Part shown: positions 1 through 5,316 of the stretch, piece after piece | How positions within the stretch are numbered: position 1 is the first letter of the stretch | How the letters are laid out: each line of letters begins with the position of its first letter | Origin: Actinomycetota bacterium | Lineage (GTDB): Bacteria > Actinomycetota > Acidimicrobiia > IMCC26256 > PALSA-610 | Direction of reading: 5' to 3' | DNA: 5,316 bases | Assembly: GCA_030839105.1 (NCBI GenBank) | Contig: JAUZEI010000285.1 | Span: forward strand, 1 to 5,316 | Made by a program: the position numbers and the translations under genes | The notes under the pieces: model-generated | The model's input: only the letters and a program-made list of their open reading frames with translations | What the model was told of the DNA's origin: nothing | The model's database searches: none

Positions 1-713
1 GTCCCGAGCAGTGCTCGTTTCACAACCGGTCGCGAGAGGCCCCAGATCGCGGCTCCGCCCCCGAGCGCGACTGCCAGGCCGAGATCGATCCGGAACAGCA
101 TCGCCACGCCCGCGAGAACGCCGCCGATCAGCGCCCACCTTCGGGCGCGGTCGCCGCGCGGCGCGCGGCCCGCCGTCTCGCGCCCGTCGTCGTGGCGCGC
201 CTGGAGCAGCGCGACGAGCGCGCCCAGCGCGAGCGCGGCGCCGCCCGTCCACGGAATCGCGATCAATTGCACGGCCGGCATCACGAACAAGACGTTGAGC
301 AGCACGGCCGAGATCGCGACCGCGCGTCCCCACCACCGCACGAGCAGACCGGCGGCGAGGGCCATGCCGATCAACTGCGCGAGACCGGCGAGTCGCTCGA
401 CCACGAGATGGGTGCCGAACACCTTGTAGATGCCGGCCAACGTCCACAGGCTGCCCGGACCGTAGAGATACAAGAAGTCCTTGTTCGGCACCGCGCCGTG
501 CAGCACCCGGTCGGGGAAGACGAGCATGAAGCCCTCTTCCATCGCCGCGCCGGGCGCGTGCAACAGCGCGCGCAACGGCAACAGGTATGCCACCACCGCG
601 ACGCCGAGCAGGATCCACCAGGTGGCGGGCGCGGGTGCGACGCGCTCGCCCGGCGCGGCCCGAGAGGAGGGCGGCGGCGCCGCCTCGGACCGAACGGCGG
701 CGTCACTGCTCAC
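1..713 (-). CDS. Polytopic membrane protein, GT-C/GT39-like glycosyltransferase (N-terminal part, cut by window edge)
   Basis: Reading the minus strand from a GTG at 713 gives 237 codons with no stop before the left edge. A charged, Pro/Ala-rich N-terminus (residues 1-30) precedes a first membrane helix (about 31-51). Next comes a loop with an acidic pair E59-E60, then Asp79 in a PNKDF context and a YGPGSLW stretch (84-90). Further hydrophobic segments lie near 106-126, 131-152, 156-171, 193-207 and 211-225, with a basic loop at 172-192. An acidic pair just after helix 1, followed by a P-x-x-DF motif, is the usual layout of ArnT/PMT-like (GT39, GT-C fold) enzymes that use lipid-linked sugar donors at the membrane. 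The family call is inferred from this layout; donor and acceptor are unknown. An in-frame ATG at 764 would add 17 residues. I prefer GTG 713 because a -10 box lies between the two starts. The gene diverges from valS. Confidence 0.72.
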   Translation of the reverse strand, partial: MSSDAAVRSEAAPPPSSRAAPGERVAPAPATWWILLGVAVVAYLLPLRALLHAPGAAMEEGFMLVFPDRVLHGAVPNKDFLYLYGPGSLWTLAGIYKVFGTHLVVERLAGLAQLIGMALAAGLLVRWWGRAVAISAVLLNVLFVMPAVQLIAIPWTGGAALALGALVALLQARHDDGRETAGRAPRGDRARRWALIGGVLAGVAMLFRIDLGLAVALGGGAAIWGLSRPVVKRALLG

Positions 714-722
714 GAGCAGAGG

Positions 723-728
723 ACTGTA
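723..728 (-). promoter_or_regulatory. -10 box (TACAGT) for the left membrane-protein gene
   Basis: On the minus strand TACAGT matches TAnnnT and ends 9 nt before the GTG at 713. A transcript would therefore begin about 0-3 nt from the start codon. No Shine-Dalgarno sequence precedes the GTG, which fits leaderless or near-leaderless translation. No convincing -35 box is visible. Confidence 0.45.
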
Positions 729-778
729 ACTGGCCCGGTGCGCGAAGCGGTGCGAGGAAATCATGAGAGGAGTGACCG

Positions 779-792
779 AGGAGGTGCCTCCT
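779..792. repeat. Perfect inverted repeat AGGAGGTGCCTCCT in the divergent promoter region
   Basis: Two 6-bp arms, AGGAGG and CCTCCT, flank a TG centre. The right arm touches the valS -10 box (792-797). The left arm looks like an ideal Shine-Dalgarno sequence, but it ends 20 nt before ATG 805 and no in-frame start codon lies between. It would also be upstream of the predicted transcript start. It could be a DNA operator for the divergent pair or chance; the sequence alone does not decide. Confidence 0.35.
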
Positions 793-797
793 ACAAT
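792..797 (+). promoter_or_regulatory. -10 box (TACAAT) for valS-folC, leaderless start
   Basis: TACAAT differs from TATAAT at one base and ends 7 nt before ATG 805, so transcription should start at or within a base or two of the A of the start codon. This supports 805 over the longer reading from ATG 763, because the -10 box lies inside that extension. No clear -35 hexamer is seen at 16-18 bp upstream. There is no room for a T-box or other leader riboswitch. Confidence 0.55.
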
Positions 798-804
798 CGG
801 GCGC

Positions 805-3351
805 ATGGCCCCCATCCCCGACAAACCGACGCTCGTCGGGCTCGAAGCGCGCTGGTCGGTGGTTTGGGAGGAGCACGGGACCTACCGGTTCGATCGATCG
901 CACTCGCGCGACGAGATCTTCTCGATCGACACGCCGCCCCCGACGGTCAGCGGTTCGTTGCACATGGGCTCTGCCTTCGGTTACGTGCAGACCGACGCGA
1001 TCGCGCGGTACCAGCGCATGCGGGGGCGTCACGTCTTCTATCCGATGGGCTGGGACGACAACGGCTTGCCCACCGAGCGGCGCGTCCAGAATTACTACGG
1101 CGTGCGCTGCGAACCGCACCTGCCGTACGACCCGGACTTCGTTCCGGCCGAGAAACCGGGTAAGGACGTCATCCCGATCTCGCGCCCGAACTTCCTCGAG
1201 CTCTGCGAGCGCCTCGTCGCCGAGGACGAGGAAGCGTTCGAGCAGCTCTGGCGCCGCCTCGGACTGTCGGTCGACTGGCGTCTCACTTACACGACAGTCG
1301 GCGATGCCGCCCGGCGCACCAGCCAGCGCGCGTTCCTGCACAACCTGGCGCGGGGCGAGGCCTACCAGGCCGAGGCGCCGACGCTCTGGGACGTCGACTT
1401 CCGCACTGCGGTCGCGCAGGCCGAGCTCGAAGACCGCGAGATGCCGGGTGCGTATCACGCGCTGCGCTTCCACAAGGCCGATGGCTCCGACGACGTGCTC
1501 GTCGACACCACTCGGCCCGAGCTGCTCGCCGCGTGTGTGGCCGTGGTCGCGCATCCCGACGACGCGCGCTACCGAGAACTGTTCGGCAGCGAGGTCGTCA
1601 CGCCGCTCTACGGCGCCCGGGTCCCGATCGTCGCGCACCACCTGGCCGATCCCGATAAGGGCACCGGCATCGCGATGATCTGCACCTTCGGCGACACCAC
1701 CGACGTCGTCTGGTGGCGCGAGTTGCAGCTCCCGACCCGCGCCATCCTGGGGATCGACGGCCGGTTCAAGGCCGACCCGCCCGACGGTCTTGCACCCGAT
1801 GGCGTCGCCGCATACAGCGAGATCTCAGGCCGCAACGCGAAGCAGGCGCAGAAGATCGTCGTCGAACAGCTCCGGGCCTCGGGTGAGCTCGTTGGCGAGC
1901 CGCGCCCGATCACGCACCCGGTGAAGTTCTTCGAGAAGGGTGAGCGACCGCTCGAGATCGTCACCTCCCGGCAGTGGTACCTCCGCAACGGCGGCCGCGA
2001 CCTCGACCTACGCGCCGAGTTGCTCGCGATGGGTCGCGAGTTGCACTGGCACCCGCCGACGATGCGCGTGCGTTACGACACGTGGCTGGAAGGACTGAAT
2101 GCCGACTGGCTCGTCAGCCGCCAGCGCTACTTCGGTGTGCCGTTCCCGGTCTGGTACCGGGTCGGCGCCGACGGCAACTGCGCCTACGACGACCCGCTGC
2201 TGCCGGCCGACGAAGACCTACCCGTCGATCCCTCCACCGATTGCCCACCCGGGTTCCACGAGGACCAACGCGACCGGCCGGACGGCTTCACCGCCGATCC
2301 CGACGTGATGGACACGTGGGCCACGTCGTCGCTGACGCCCCAGATCGCGACGGGTTGGGTCGACGACCCCGATCTGTTCGAACGCACGTTCCCGATGAAC
2401 CTGCGGCCGCAGGGACCGGAAATCATCCGCACCTGGCTCTTCGACACGATCGTGCGGGCGCGTCTGGAGCACGGTGTGCTGCCGTGGTCGGACACCACCA
2501 TCAACGGTTGGGTCCTCGATCCCGATCGCAAGAAGATGTCGAAGTCGAAGGGCAACGTCGTCACGCCGATGCCGCTCGTCGAGGAGTACGGGGCCGACGC
2601 CGTGCGCTACTGGGCGTGCAACGGCCGGCCCGGCGTCGACACTGCGGTCGACTTCGGCGTGATGAAGGTGGGCAAGAAGCTCGCCATCAAAGTGTTGAAC
2701 GCGTCGAAGTTCGTGTTGGGTGTCTCCGGCGAGGCGGCCGAGGATCTGCACGATGTCACGAGCGCGCTCGACCGCGCGTTGCTCGTCGCGCTCGCCGATC
2801 TCGTCGATGAGGTGACCGTTGCGTTCGAGTCGTTCGACTACGCACGATCGCTCGAACGCACCGAACGGTTCTTCTGGTCGTTCTGCGACGACTACCTCGA
2901 GTTGGTGAAGAGTCGCTCCTACGGCGAATCTGGCGACGACGCGGCACGGTCCGCCGCGGTCACGCTGCGGATCGCGCTCTCGACGCTGTTGCGACTGTTC
3001 GCGCCGGTGCTCGCGTACGTGAGTGAAGAGGTGTGGTCGTGGTGGCGCGAGGACTCCGTGCACCGCACGGCATGGCCCGAGGCGGCGGGGTTGCGCCTCG
3101 CGGATGCCGATCCGCTCGTCTACGAGGTCGCGGCCGATGTGCTCGCTGAGGTGCGCAAGGCGAAATCGACGCAGAAAGTCTCGCTCGCGGCACCGGTGGC
3201 GCGTGTGCACGTGATCGACACGCCGGAGCGGCTCGCCGCGCTCGAAGCCGCCCGGGACGACGTGCGCGCCGCGGGCAAGATCGCCGTGCTCGAACTTCAA
3301 CCCGGTGAGGGTGCAGTGGTGCACGTCGAGCTGGGCGAATCCGGGTCATGA
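805..3351 (+). CDS. valS: Valine--tRNA ligase, archaeal-like type 2
   Basis: This 848-residue class Ia synthetase joins valine to tRNA-Val in the cytoplasm. Visible landmarks in order: the PPPTVSGSLHMGS signature, with HMGS at 53-56 where HIGH/HMGH is expected; MGWDDNGLPTE (81-91); the CP1 editing domain with DTTRPE (234-239) and a KGTGIAMICTFGD segment; DWLVSRQRYFG (434-444); DVMDTWATSSLTPQI (500-514); KMSKS (577-581); and a helical anticodon-binding domain containing FDYARSLE (677-684). The WDDNGLPTERRVQ and MDTWATSSLTPQI blocks mark the type 2 family known from archaea, Rickettsia and some actinobacteria, not the usual bacterial ValS. The C-terminal coiled-coil arm of type 1 enzymes is absent. 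ATG 805 matches the expected N-terminus (PDKPTLVGLEARW) and a -10 box lies directly upstream. The stop overlaps folC by 4 bp. Product is certain; subtype is from remembered family motifs. Confidence 0.96.
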   Translation: MAPIPDKPTLVGLEARWSVVWEEHGTYRFDRSHSRDEIFSIDTPPPTVSGSLHMGSAFGYVQTDAIARYQRMRGRHVFYPMGWDDNGLPTERRVQNYYGVRCEPHLPYDPDFVPAEKPGKDVIPISRPNFLELCERLVAEDEEAFEQLWRRLGLSVDWRLTYTTVGDAARRTSQRAFLHNLARGEAYQAEAPTLWDVDFRTAVAQAELEDREMPGAYHALRFHKADGSDDVLVDTTRPELLAACVAVVAHPDDARYRELFGSEVVTPLYGARVPIVAHHLADPDKGTGIAMICTFGDTTDVVWWRELQLPTRAILGIDGRFKADPPDGLAPDGVAAYSEISGRNAKQAQKIVVEQLRASGELVGEPRPITHPVKFFEKGERPLEIVTSRQWYLRNGGRDLDLRAELLAMGRELHWHPPTMRVRYDTWLEGLNADWLVSRQRYFGVPFPVWYRVGADGNCAYDDPLLPADEDLPVDPSTDCPPGFHEDQRDRPDGFTADPDVMDTWATSSLTPQIATGWVDDPDLFERTFPMNLRPQGPEIIRTWLFDTIVRARLEHGVLPWSDTTINGWVLDPDRKKMSKSKGNVVTPMPLVEEYGADAVRYWACNGRPGVDTAVDFGVMKVGKKLAIKVLNASKFVLGVSGEAAEDLHDVTSALDRALLVALADLVDEVTVAFESFDYARSLERTERFFWSFCDDYLELVKSRSYGESGDDAARSAAVTLRIALSTLLRLFAPVLAYVSEEVWSWWREDSVHRTAWPEAAGLRLADADPLVYEVAADVLAEVRKAKSTQKVSLAAPVARVHVIDTPERLAALEAARDDVRAAGKIAVLELQPGEGAVVHVELGESGS

Positions 3352-4679
3352 CCACTCCGTCGAACTTCGACGGCCCGTCGTGGCTCGCCTCGCACGTCAA
3401 CCTCGAGAGCCTCAACGTGCCGGCGGGGAGCCGGCGGGGTCCGCCCACGCTCGACCGGATCTCGACGTTGATGCAGTACCTCGGCTCGCCCGAGCTCGAG
3501 TTCCCGGCGATCCACATCACGGGCACCAACGGCAAGACCACGACGGTCCGCGTGCTCACCGAGCTGCTCACCGGGCTCGGGCTCAAGGTCGGCGCGTACA
3601 CGAGTCCGCATCTCGAACACGTCAACGAGCGCATGTCGATCGACGGTGAGCCGATCACCGACGACGCGTTCGAGGAGATGCTCTACGCGGTCTCGCTCGT
3701 GCAGGACTCGATCGGCGTCGATCCCTCGTACTTCGACGTCGTGACCGCAGCCGCGTTTCGCTGGTTCGCGGACGAGGCCGTCGACATCGCGGTCGTCGAG
3801 GTCGGGATGGGCGGCACGTGGGACGCGACGAACGTGGTCGACGGCCAGGTCGCGGTCGTCACGAACGTCAGTGTCGACCACGTCGACTACCTCGGGCCGA
3901 CGCGCGAGCAGATCGCCACCGAGAAGGCCGGCATCATCAAGCCCGGCGCCACCCTCGTGCTCGGTGAGACCGACCCGAACATCCAGGCCATCTTCGAGGC
4001 GCGCGCTGACGGCCGGGTGTTCCGGCGCGACGTCGACTTCGGCGTGTCGCGCAACGTGGTCGCCATCGGCGGCCGGCTCGTCGACCTGCGCAGCCCGGGT
4101 GCGGAGTATCCCGACGTCTTCCTCCCACTGCACGGCGCGCATCAGGCCGACAACGCGGCGATCGCACTGGCCGCGGCCGAGAGCCTCGTCCGTGCTCCGC
4201 TGCCGTTCGAGGTCGTATCCGACGCGCTGGCGCGTGTGAAGTCTCCGGGCCGGCTCGAGGTCGTCCGCCGCCAACCGCTCGTCCTGCTCGACGGCGCGCA
4301 CAACGTCGCCGGCGCCGAAGCACTCCGGCGCGCCCTCGACGAGGAGTTCAGCGAGGGACCGCGCACGCTTGTCGTCGGGCTGCTGCGCGAGAAGGACCCG
4401 CGGGAGATGCTCGCCGCGCTGGGCGTCGAGGAGTTCGCCGACGATGAGCACGCCGGTCTGCTCGTCGTCTGCCGGCCACCGAGTCCGCGTGCCCTGGAAA
4501 CATCGTTCATCGTCAAAGCCGCGATCGAACTCGGACTGCCCGAGAACCGGATCGAGGTCGCCGATCGAGTCGAGGACGCGGTCGGTACCGCGCTCCTGTT
4601 GACGCCGGCCGACGGTCAGATCGTGATCACGGGCTCGCTGTACGTCGTGGGCGCCGCCCGCTCGGTGCTGGTCTCCTGA
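3348..4679 (+). CDS. folC: Dihydrofolate synthase / folylpolyglutamate synthase
   Basis: This 443-residue Mur-ligase-family enzyme uses ATP to add L-glutamate to dihydropteroate and then to reduced folates. Motifs in order: P-loop GTNGKTT (59-65); TSPHL (85-89); [13 protein letters not shown] (151-163); [19 protein letters not shown] (178-196), with Lys193 at the position normally carbamylated; [12 protein letters not shown] (262-273); PGRLEVV (300-306); [11 protein letters not shown] (313-323); and [12 protein letters not shown] (427-438). All domains are complete and the length is normal. Thr157 stands where Mycobacterium FolC has Arg in GGRWDATN, a small deviation. The ATG overlaps the valS stop as ATGA with only a weak purine stretch before it, so translation probably depends on re-initiation after valS. 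One mRNA from the valS promoter is likely. Whether both DHFS and FPGS activities exist cannot be read from the sequence. Confidence 0.96.
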   Translation: MTTPSNFDGPSWLASHVNLESLNVPAGSRRGPPTLDRISTLMQYLGSPELEFPAIHITGTNGKTTTVRVLTELLTGLGLKVGAYTSPHLEHVNERMSIDGEPITDDAFEEMLYAVSLVQDSIGVDPSYFDVVTAAAFRWFADEAVDIAVVEVGMGGTWDATNVVDGQVAVVTNVSVDHVDYLGPTREQIATEKAGIIKPGATLVLGETDPNIQAIFEARADGRVFRRDVDFGVSRNVVAIGGRLVDLRSPGAEYPDVFLPLHGAHQADNAAIALAAAESLVRAPLPFEVVSDALARVKSPGRLEVVRRQPLVLLDGAHNVAGAEALRRALDEEFSEGPRTLVVGLLREKDPREMLAALGVEEFADDEHAGLLVVCRPPSPRALETSFIVKAAIELGLPENRIEVADRVEDAVGTALLLTPADGQIVITGSLYVVGAARSVLVS

Positions 4680-4686
4680 GCCGGCA

Positions 4687-4699
4687 CCACCGACGGTGG
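4687..4699. repeat. Palindrome CCACCGACGGTGG after folC
   Basis: The arms CCACCG and CGGTGG surround a single A, starting 7 nt after the folC stop codon. As RNA it would fold as a 5-bp stem with a 3-nt loop. No U-tract follows, so it is a poor intrinsic terminator by itself. It could help end the valS-folC transcript or bind a regulator of ndk. Confidence 0.35.
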
Positions 4700-4702
4700 A
4701 GT

Positions 4703-4717
4703 GTCCGTTTGTCGGAC
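4703..4717. repeat. Inverted repeat GTCCG-5 nt-CGGAC over the ndk promoter
   Basis: A 5-bp inverted repeat with a TTTGT loop lies 3 nt after the preceding palindrome and overlaps the candidate -35 of ndk (TTGTCG, 4709-4714). It may be the second stem of a weak tandem terminator or an operator half-site pair. The arms are short, so chance is possible. Confidence 0.28.
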
Positions 4718-4739
4718 CCGGCGTGCCTCCCCGTAGGCT
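4709..4739 (+). promoter_or_regulatory. ndk promoter (TTGTCG, 19 bp, TAGGCT)
   Basis: TAGGCT at 4734-4739 fits TAnnnT and ends 10 nt before ATG 4750, which puts the transcript start within about 4 nt of the start codon. TTGTCG at 4709-4714 is a possible -35, with a rather long 19-bp spacer. No Shine-Dalgarno sequence lies before the ATG, in line with near-leaderless translation. Because of this promoter, ndk can be expressed apart from valS-folC. Confidence 0.5.
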
Positions 4740-4749
4740 CTCGGGTCGT

Positions 4750-5163
4750 ATGAGCGATCGCACCCTCGTCCTCTGTAAACCGGATTGCGTCGAGCGCGGG
4801 CTCGTGGGCGAGGTCGTCGGGCGCTTGGAGCGCAAGCAGCTCAAGATCGTCGCCATGGAGCTGCGCGTCCTCGACGAAGCCACGGCCAAGCAGCACTATG
4901 CCGAACACGACGGTAAGCCCTTCTTCGGTGATCTCGTCGAATTCATCACCCGTTCGCCCCTCGTGGCGATCGTCGCCGCGGGCCCGGACGCCTTCAAGGT
5001 CGTGCGCACGCTGATGGGCACGACGAATCCGCGCGAAGCGGCACCCGGAACGATTCGGGGCGACCTCGCGATCGAGCTCACGGAGAATCTCGTACACGGT
5101 AGCGACGGGCCGGAGTCAGCCGCGCGCGAGATCGCGCTGTTCTTTCCCGGTCTCCCGGGGTGA
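4750..5163 (+). CDS. ndk: Nucleoside diphosphate kinase
   Basis: This 137-residue cytoplasmic enzyme moves the gamma-phosphate from ATP to other (d)NDPs through a phosphohistidine. It has the KPD motif with Lys10; the [11 protein letters not shown] block (49-59); [14 protein letters not shown] (92-105), which supplies nucleotide-binding residues; and the active site [16 protein letters not shown] (113-128) with catalytic His117. The length is typical. Four conserved positions differ from Mycobacterium or human Ndk: Cys13 for Gly in KPDG, Arg68-Ser69 for the Ser-Gly of SGP, and Gly120 for the second Ser of HGSDS. None removes a catalytic residue. An in-frame ATG at 4696 would add 18 residues that match nothing in the family and would span the promoter, so ATG 4750 is chosen. 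It lies 70 bp after folC; the small membrane gene found between folC and ndk in Mycobacterium is absent. Confidence 0.95.
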   Translation: MSDRTLVLCKPDCVERGLVGEVVGRLERKQLKIVAMELRVLDEATAKQHYAEHDGKPFFGDLVEFITRSPLVAIVAAGPDAFKVVRTLMGTTNPREAAPGTIRGDLAIELTENLVHGSDGPESAAREIALFFPGLPG

Positions 5164-5173
5164 CCGCCCGGGA
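5148..5173 (+). terminator. GC-rich hairpin at the ndk stop codon, possible terminator
   Basis: TCCCGGG (5153-5159) and CCCGGGA (5167-5173) form a perfect 7-bp stem with a 7-nt loop containing the ndk TGA stop. No U-run follows, so this would be an atypical terminator of the sort proposed in high-GC bacteria. A second inverted repeat, CGGTC (5148-5152) with GACCG (5162-5166), interleaves with it, and the two stems compete. Ribosomes reaching the stop codon would melt the stem, which weakens the terminator reading. Confidence 0.35.
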
Positions 5174-5177
5174 CAGT

Positions 5178-5240
5178 TGGCAGCCCAGTCGCGGCGCAAG
5201 TCGCAACGGCTGGCAGGGCAATCGGGGCGGGTGGCAATCG
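5178..5240. repeat. Short TGGCA repeats upstream of the right-edge gene
   Basis: TGGCA occurs at 5178-5182, 5211-5215 and 5232-5236. The octamer GGCAATCG occurs twice (5217-5224 and 5233-5240), and CGCAA twice (5195-5199 and 5202-5206). The last TGGCA forms the candidate -35 of the next gene. The 33- and 21-bp spacings are near three and two helical turns, as expected for binding sites on one DNA face. This may be a regulator array; the repeats are short and the gap is GC-rich. Confidence 0.3.
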
Positions 5241-5260
5241 AACCGCAGTACTCCTAGCCT
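5232..5260 (+). promoter_or_regulatory. Promoter (TGGCAA, 17 bp, TAGCCT) for the right-edge gene
   Basis: TAGCCT at 5255-5260 fits TAnnnT, and TGGCAA at 5232-5237 lies exactly 17 bp upstream as a partial -35. The predicted start near 5267 leaves a leader of about 16 nt to ATG 5283 or 25 nt to GTG 5292. The -10 box lies in a small inverted repeat, AGCC-TG-GGCT (5256-5265). Confidence 0.45.
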
Positions 5261-5282
5261 GGGCTCGTCCCGCCGTCGGAAG

Positions 5283-5316
5283 ATGACTTCGGTGAGCGAA
5301 CCCTTCTACTCAGGAT
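5283..5316 (+). CDS. Start of an unidentified gene, cut by the right edge
   Basis: An open frame begins at ATG 5283 (MTSVSEPFYSG) and runs off the window after 11 codons. GTG 5292 is the alternative start and has a better ribosome site: GGAAG at 5278-5282 lies 9 nt before it, while for ATG 5283 the same bases are too close. A promoter candidate lies just upstream. In Streptomyces mreB follows ndk, so a cell-shape or wall gene is one possibility, but the visible residues do not identify any family. Confidence 0.45.
   Translation, partial: MTSVSEPFYSG

Noticed and set aside
673..684. 12-bp palindrome GGCGGCGCCGCC
   Set aside because: It lies in codons for an Ala/Pro-rich N-terminus and is explained by GCC/GCG/CCG codon repetition.
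763..804. N-terminal extension of ValS from ATG 763
   Set aside because: The 14 extra residues match nothing expected for ValS, and the -10 box TACAAT lies inside them, so ATG 805 is the better start.
714..804. T-box or other riboswitch leader for valS
   Set aside because: The predicted transcript starts at about the ATG, leaving no leader, and no T-box-like sequence or tRNA-binding stem is visible.
889..930. Cluster of CGATCG palindromes early in valS
   Set aside because: It is coding sequence for Asp, Arg and Ile residues. TCGATC-type words are common throughout this DNA, so no special role is implied.
192..1163. Plus-strand open frame of 323 codons across the left region and valS start
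   Set aside because: It crosses the divergent promoter region and valS in another frame and is a string of charged residues. The opposite strand of the left part gives a clean membrane protein instead.
703..1641. Minus-strand open frame of 312 codons opposite the valS start
   Set aside because: It is antisense to conserved valS motifs, and its composition looks like a GC-rich shadow without hydrophobic core patterns.
2218..3324. Minus-strand open frame of 368 codons opposite the valS 3' half
   Set aside because: It is antisense to KMSKS and the anticodon domain, rich in Arg/His, with no recognisable domain.
3297..4889. Minus-strand open frame of 530 codons opposite folC and ndk
   Set aside because: It lies fully antisense to two strongly conserved genes and is rich in Arg, Asp and Gly with no family motif. 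Such frames are a usual by-product of high-GC codon bias.

Overview
The window is high-GC, gene-dense chromosomal DNA. It most likely comes from an actinobacterium, and perhaps the Acidimicrobiia. This rests on the G/C-rich third codon positions, TAnnnT-type -10 boxes lying almost on top of start codons (a leaderless-mRNA style common in Actinobacteria), and the gene order valS-folC-ndk, which is shared with Mycobacterium and Streptomyces. The phylum call is fairly firm. The class call is an inference that was not tested by any search.

Layout: (1) positions 1-713, minus strand: the first 237 codons of a polytopic membrane protein that resembles a GT-C/GT39-type glycosyltransferase and runs off the left edge. 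(2) About 90 bp of divergent promoter region (714-804), with one -10 box for each direction and a 14-bp palindrome. (3) 805-3351, plus strand: valS, a valyl-tRNA synthetase of the archaeal-like 'type 2' family, with HMGS in place of the HIGH motif. (4) 3348-4679: folC, overlapping valS by the ATGA quadruplet. (5) A 70-bp gap with two small inverted repeats and a promoter. (6) 4750-5163: ndk. (7) About 120 bp with a GC-rich hairpin at the ndk stop, a cluster of TGGCA repeats and a good promoter candidate. (8) The first codons of another plus-strand gene at 5283 or 5292, cut by the right edge.

Functionally this is a housekeeping block. ValS charges tRNA-Val and is translationally coupled to FolC, which makes and glutamylates folates. 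Ndk balances nucleoside triphosphates and has its own promoter. In Streptomyces the mre (rod-shape/sporulation wall) cluster follows ndk, so the cut gene could be mreB, but 11 codons cannot show that. No mobile element, CRISPR array, RNA gene or new multi-gene system is visible. The points most worth a second look are the ValS type and its altered HIGH motif, the recurring leaderless promoters, and the structured gap after ndk.
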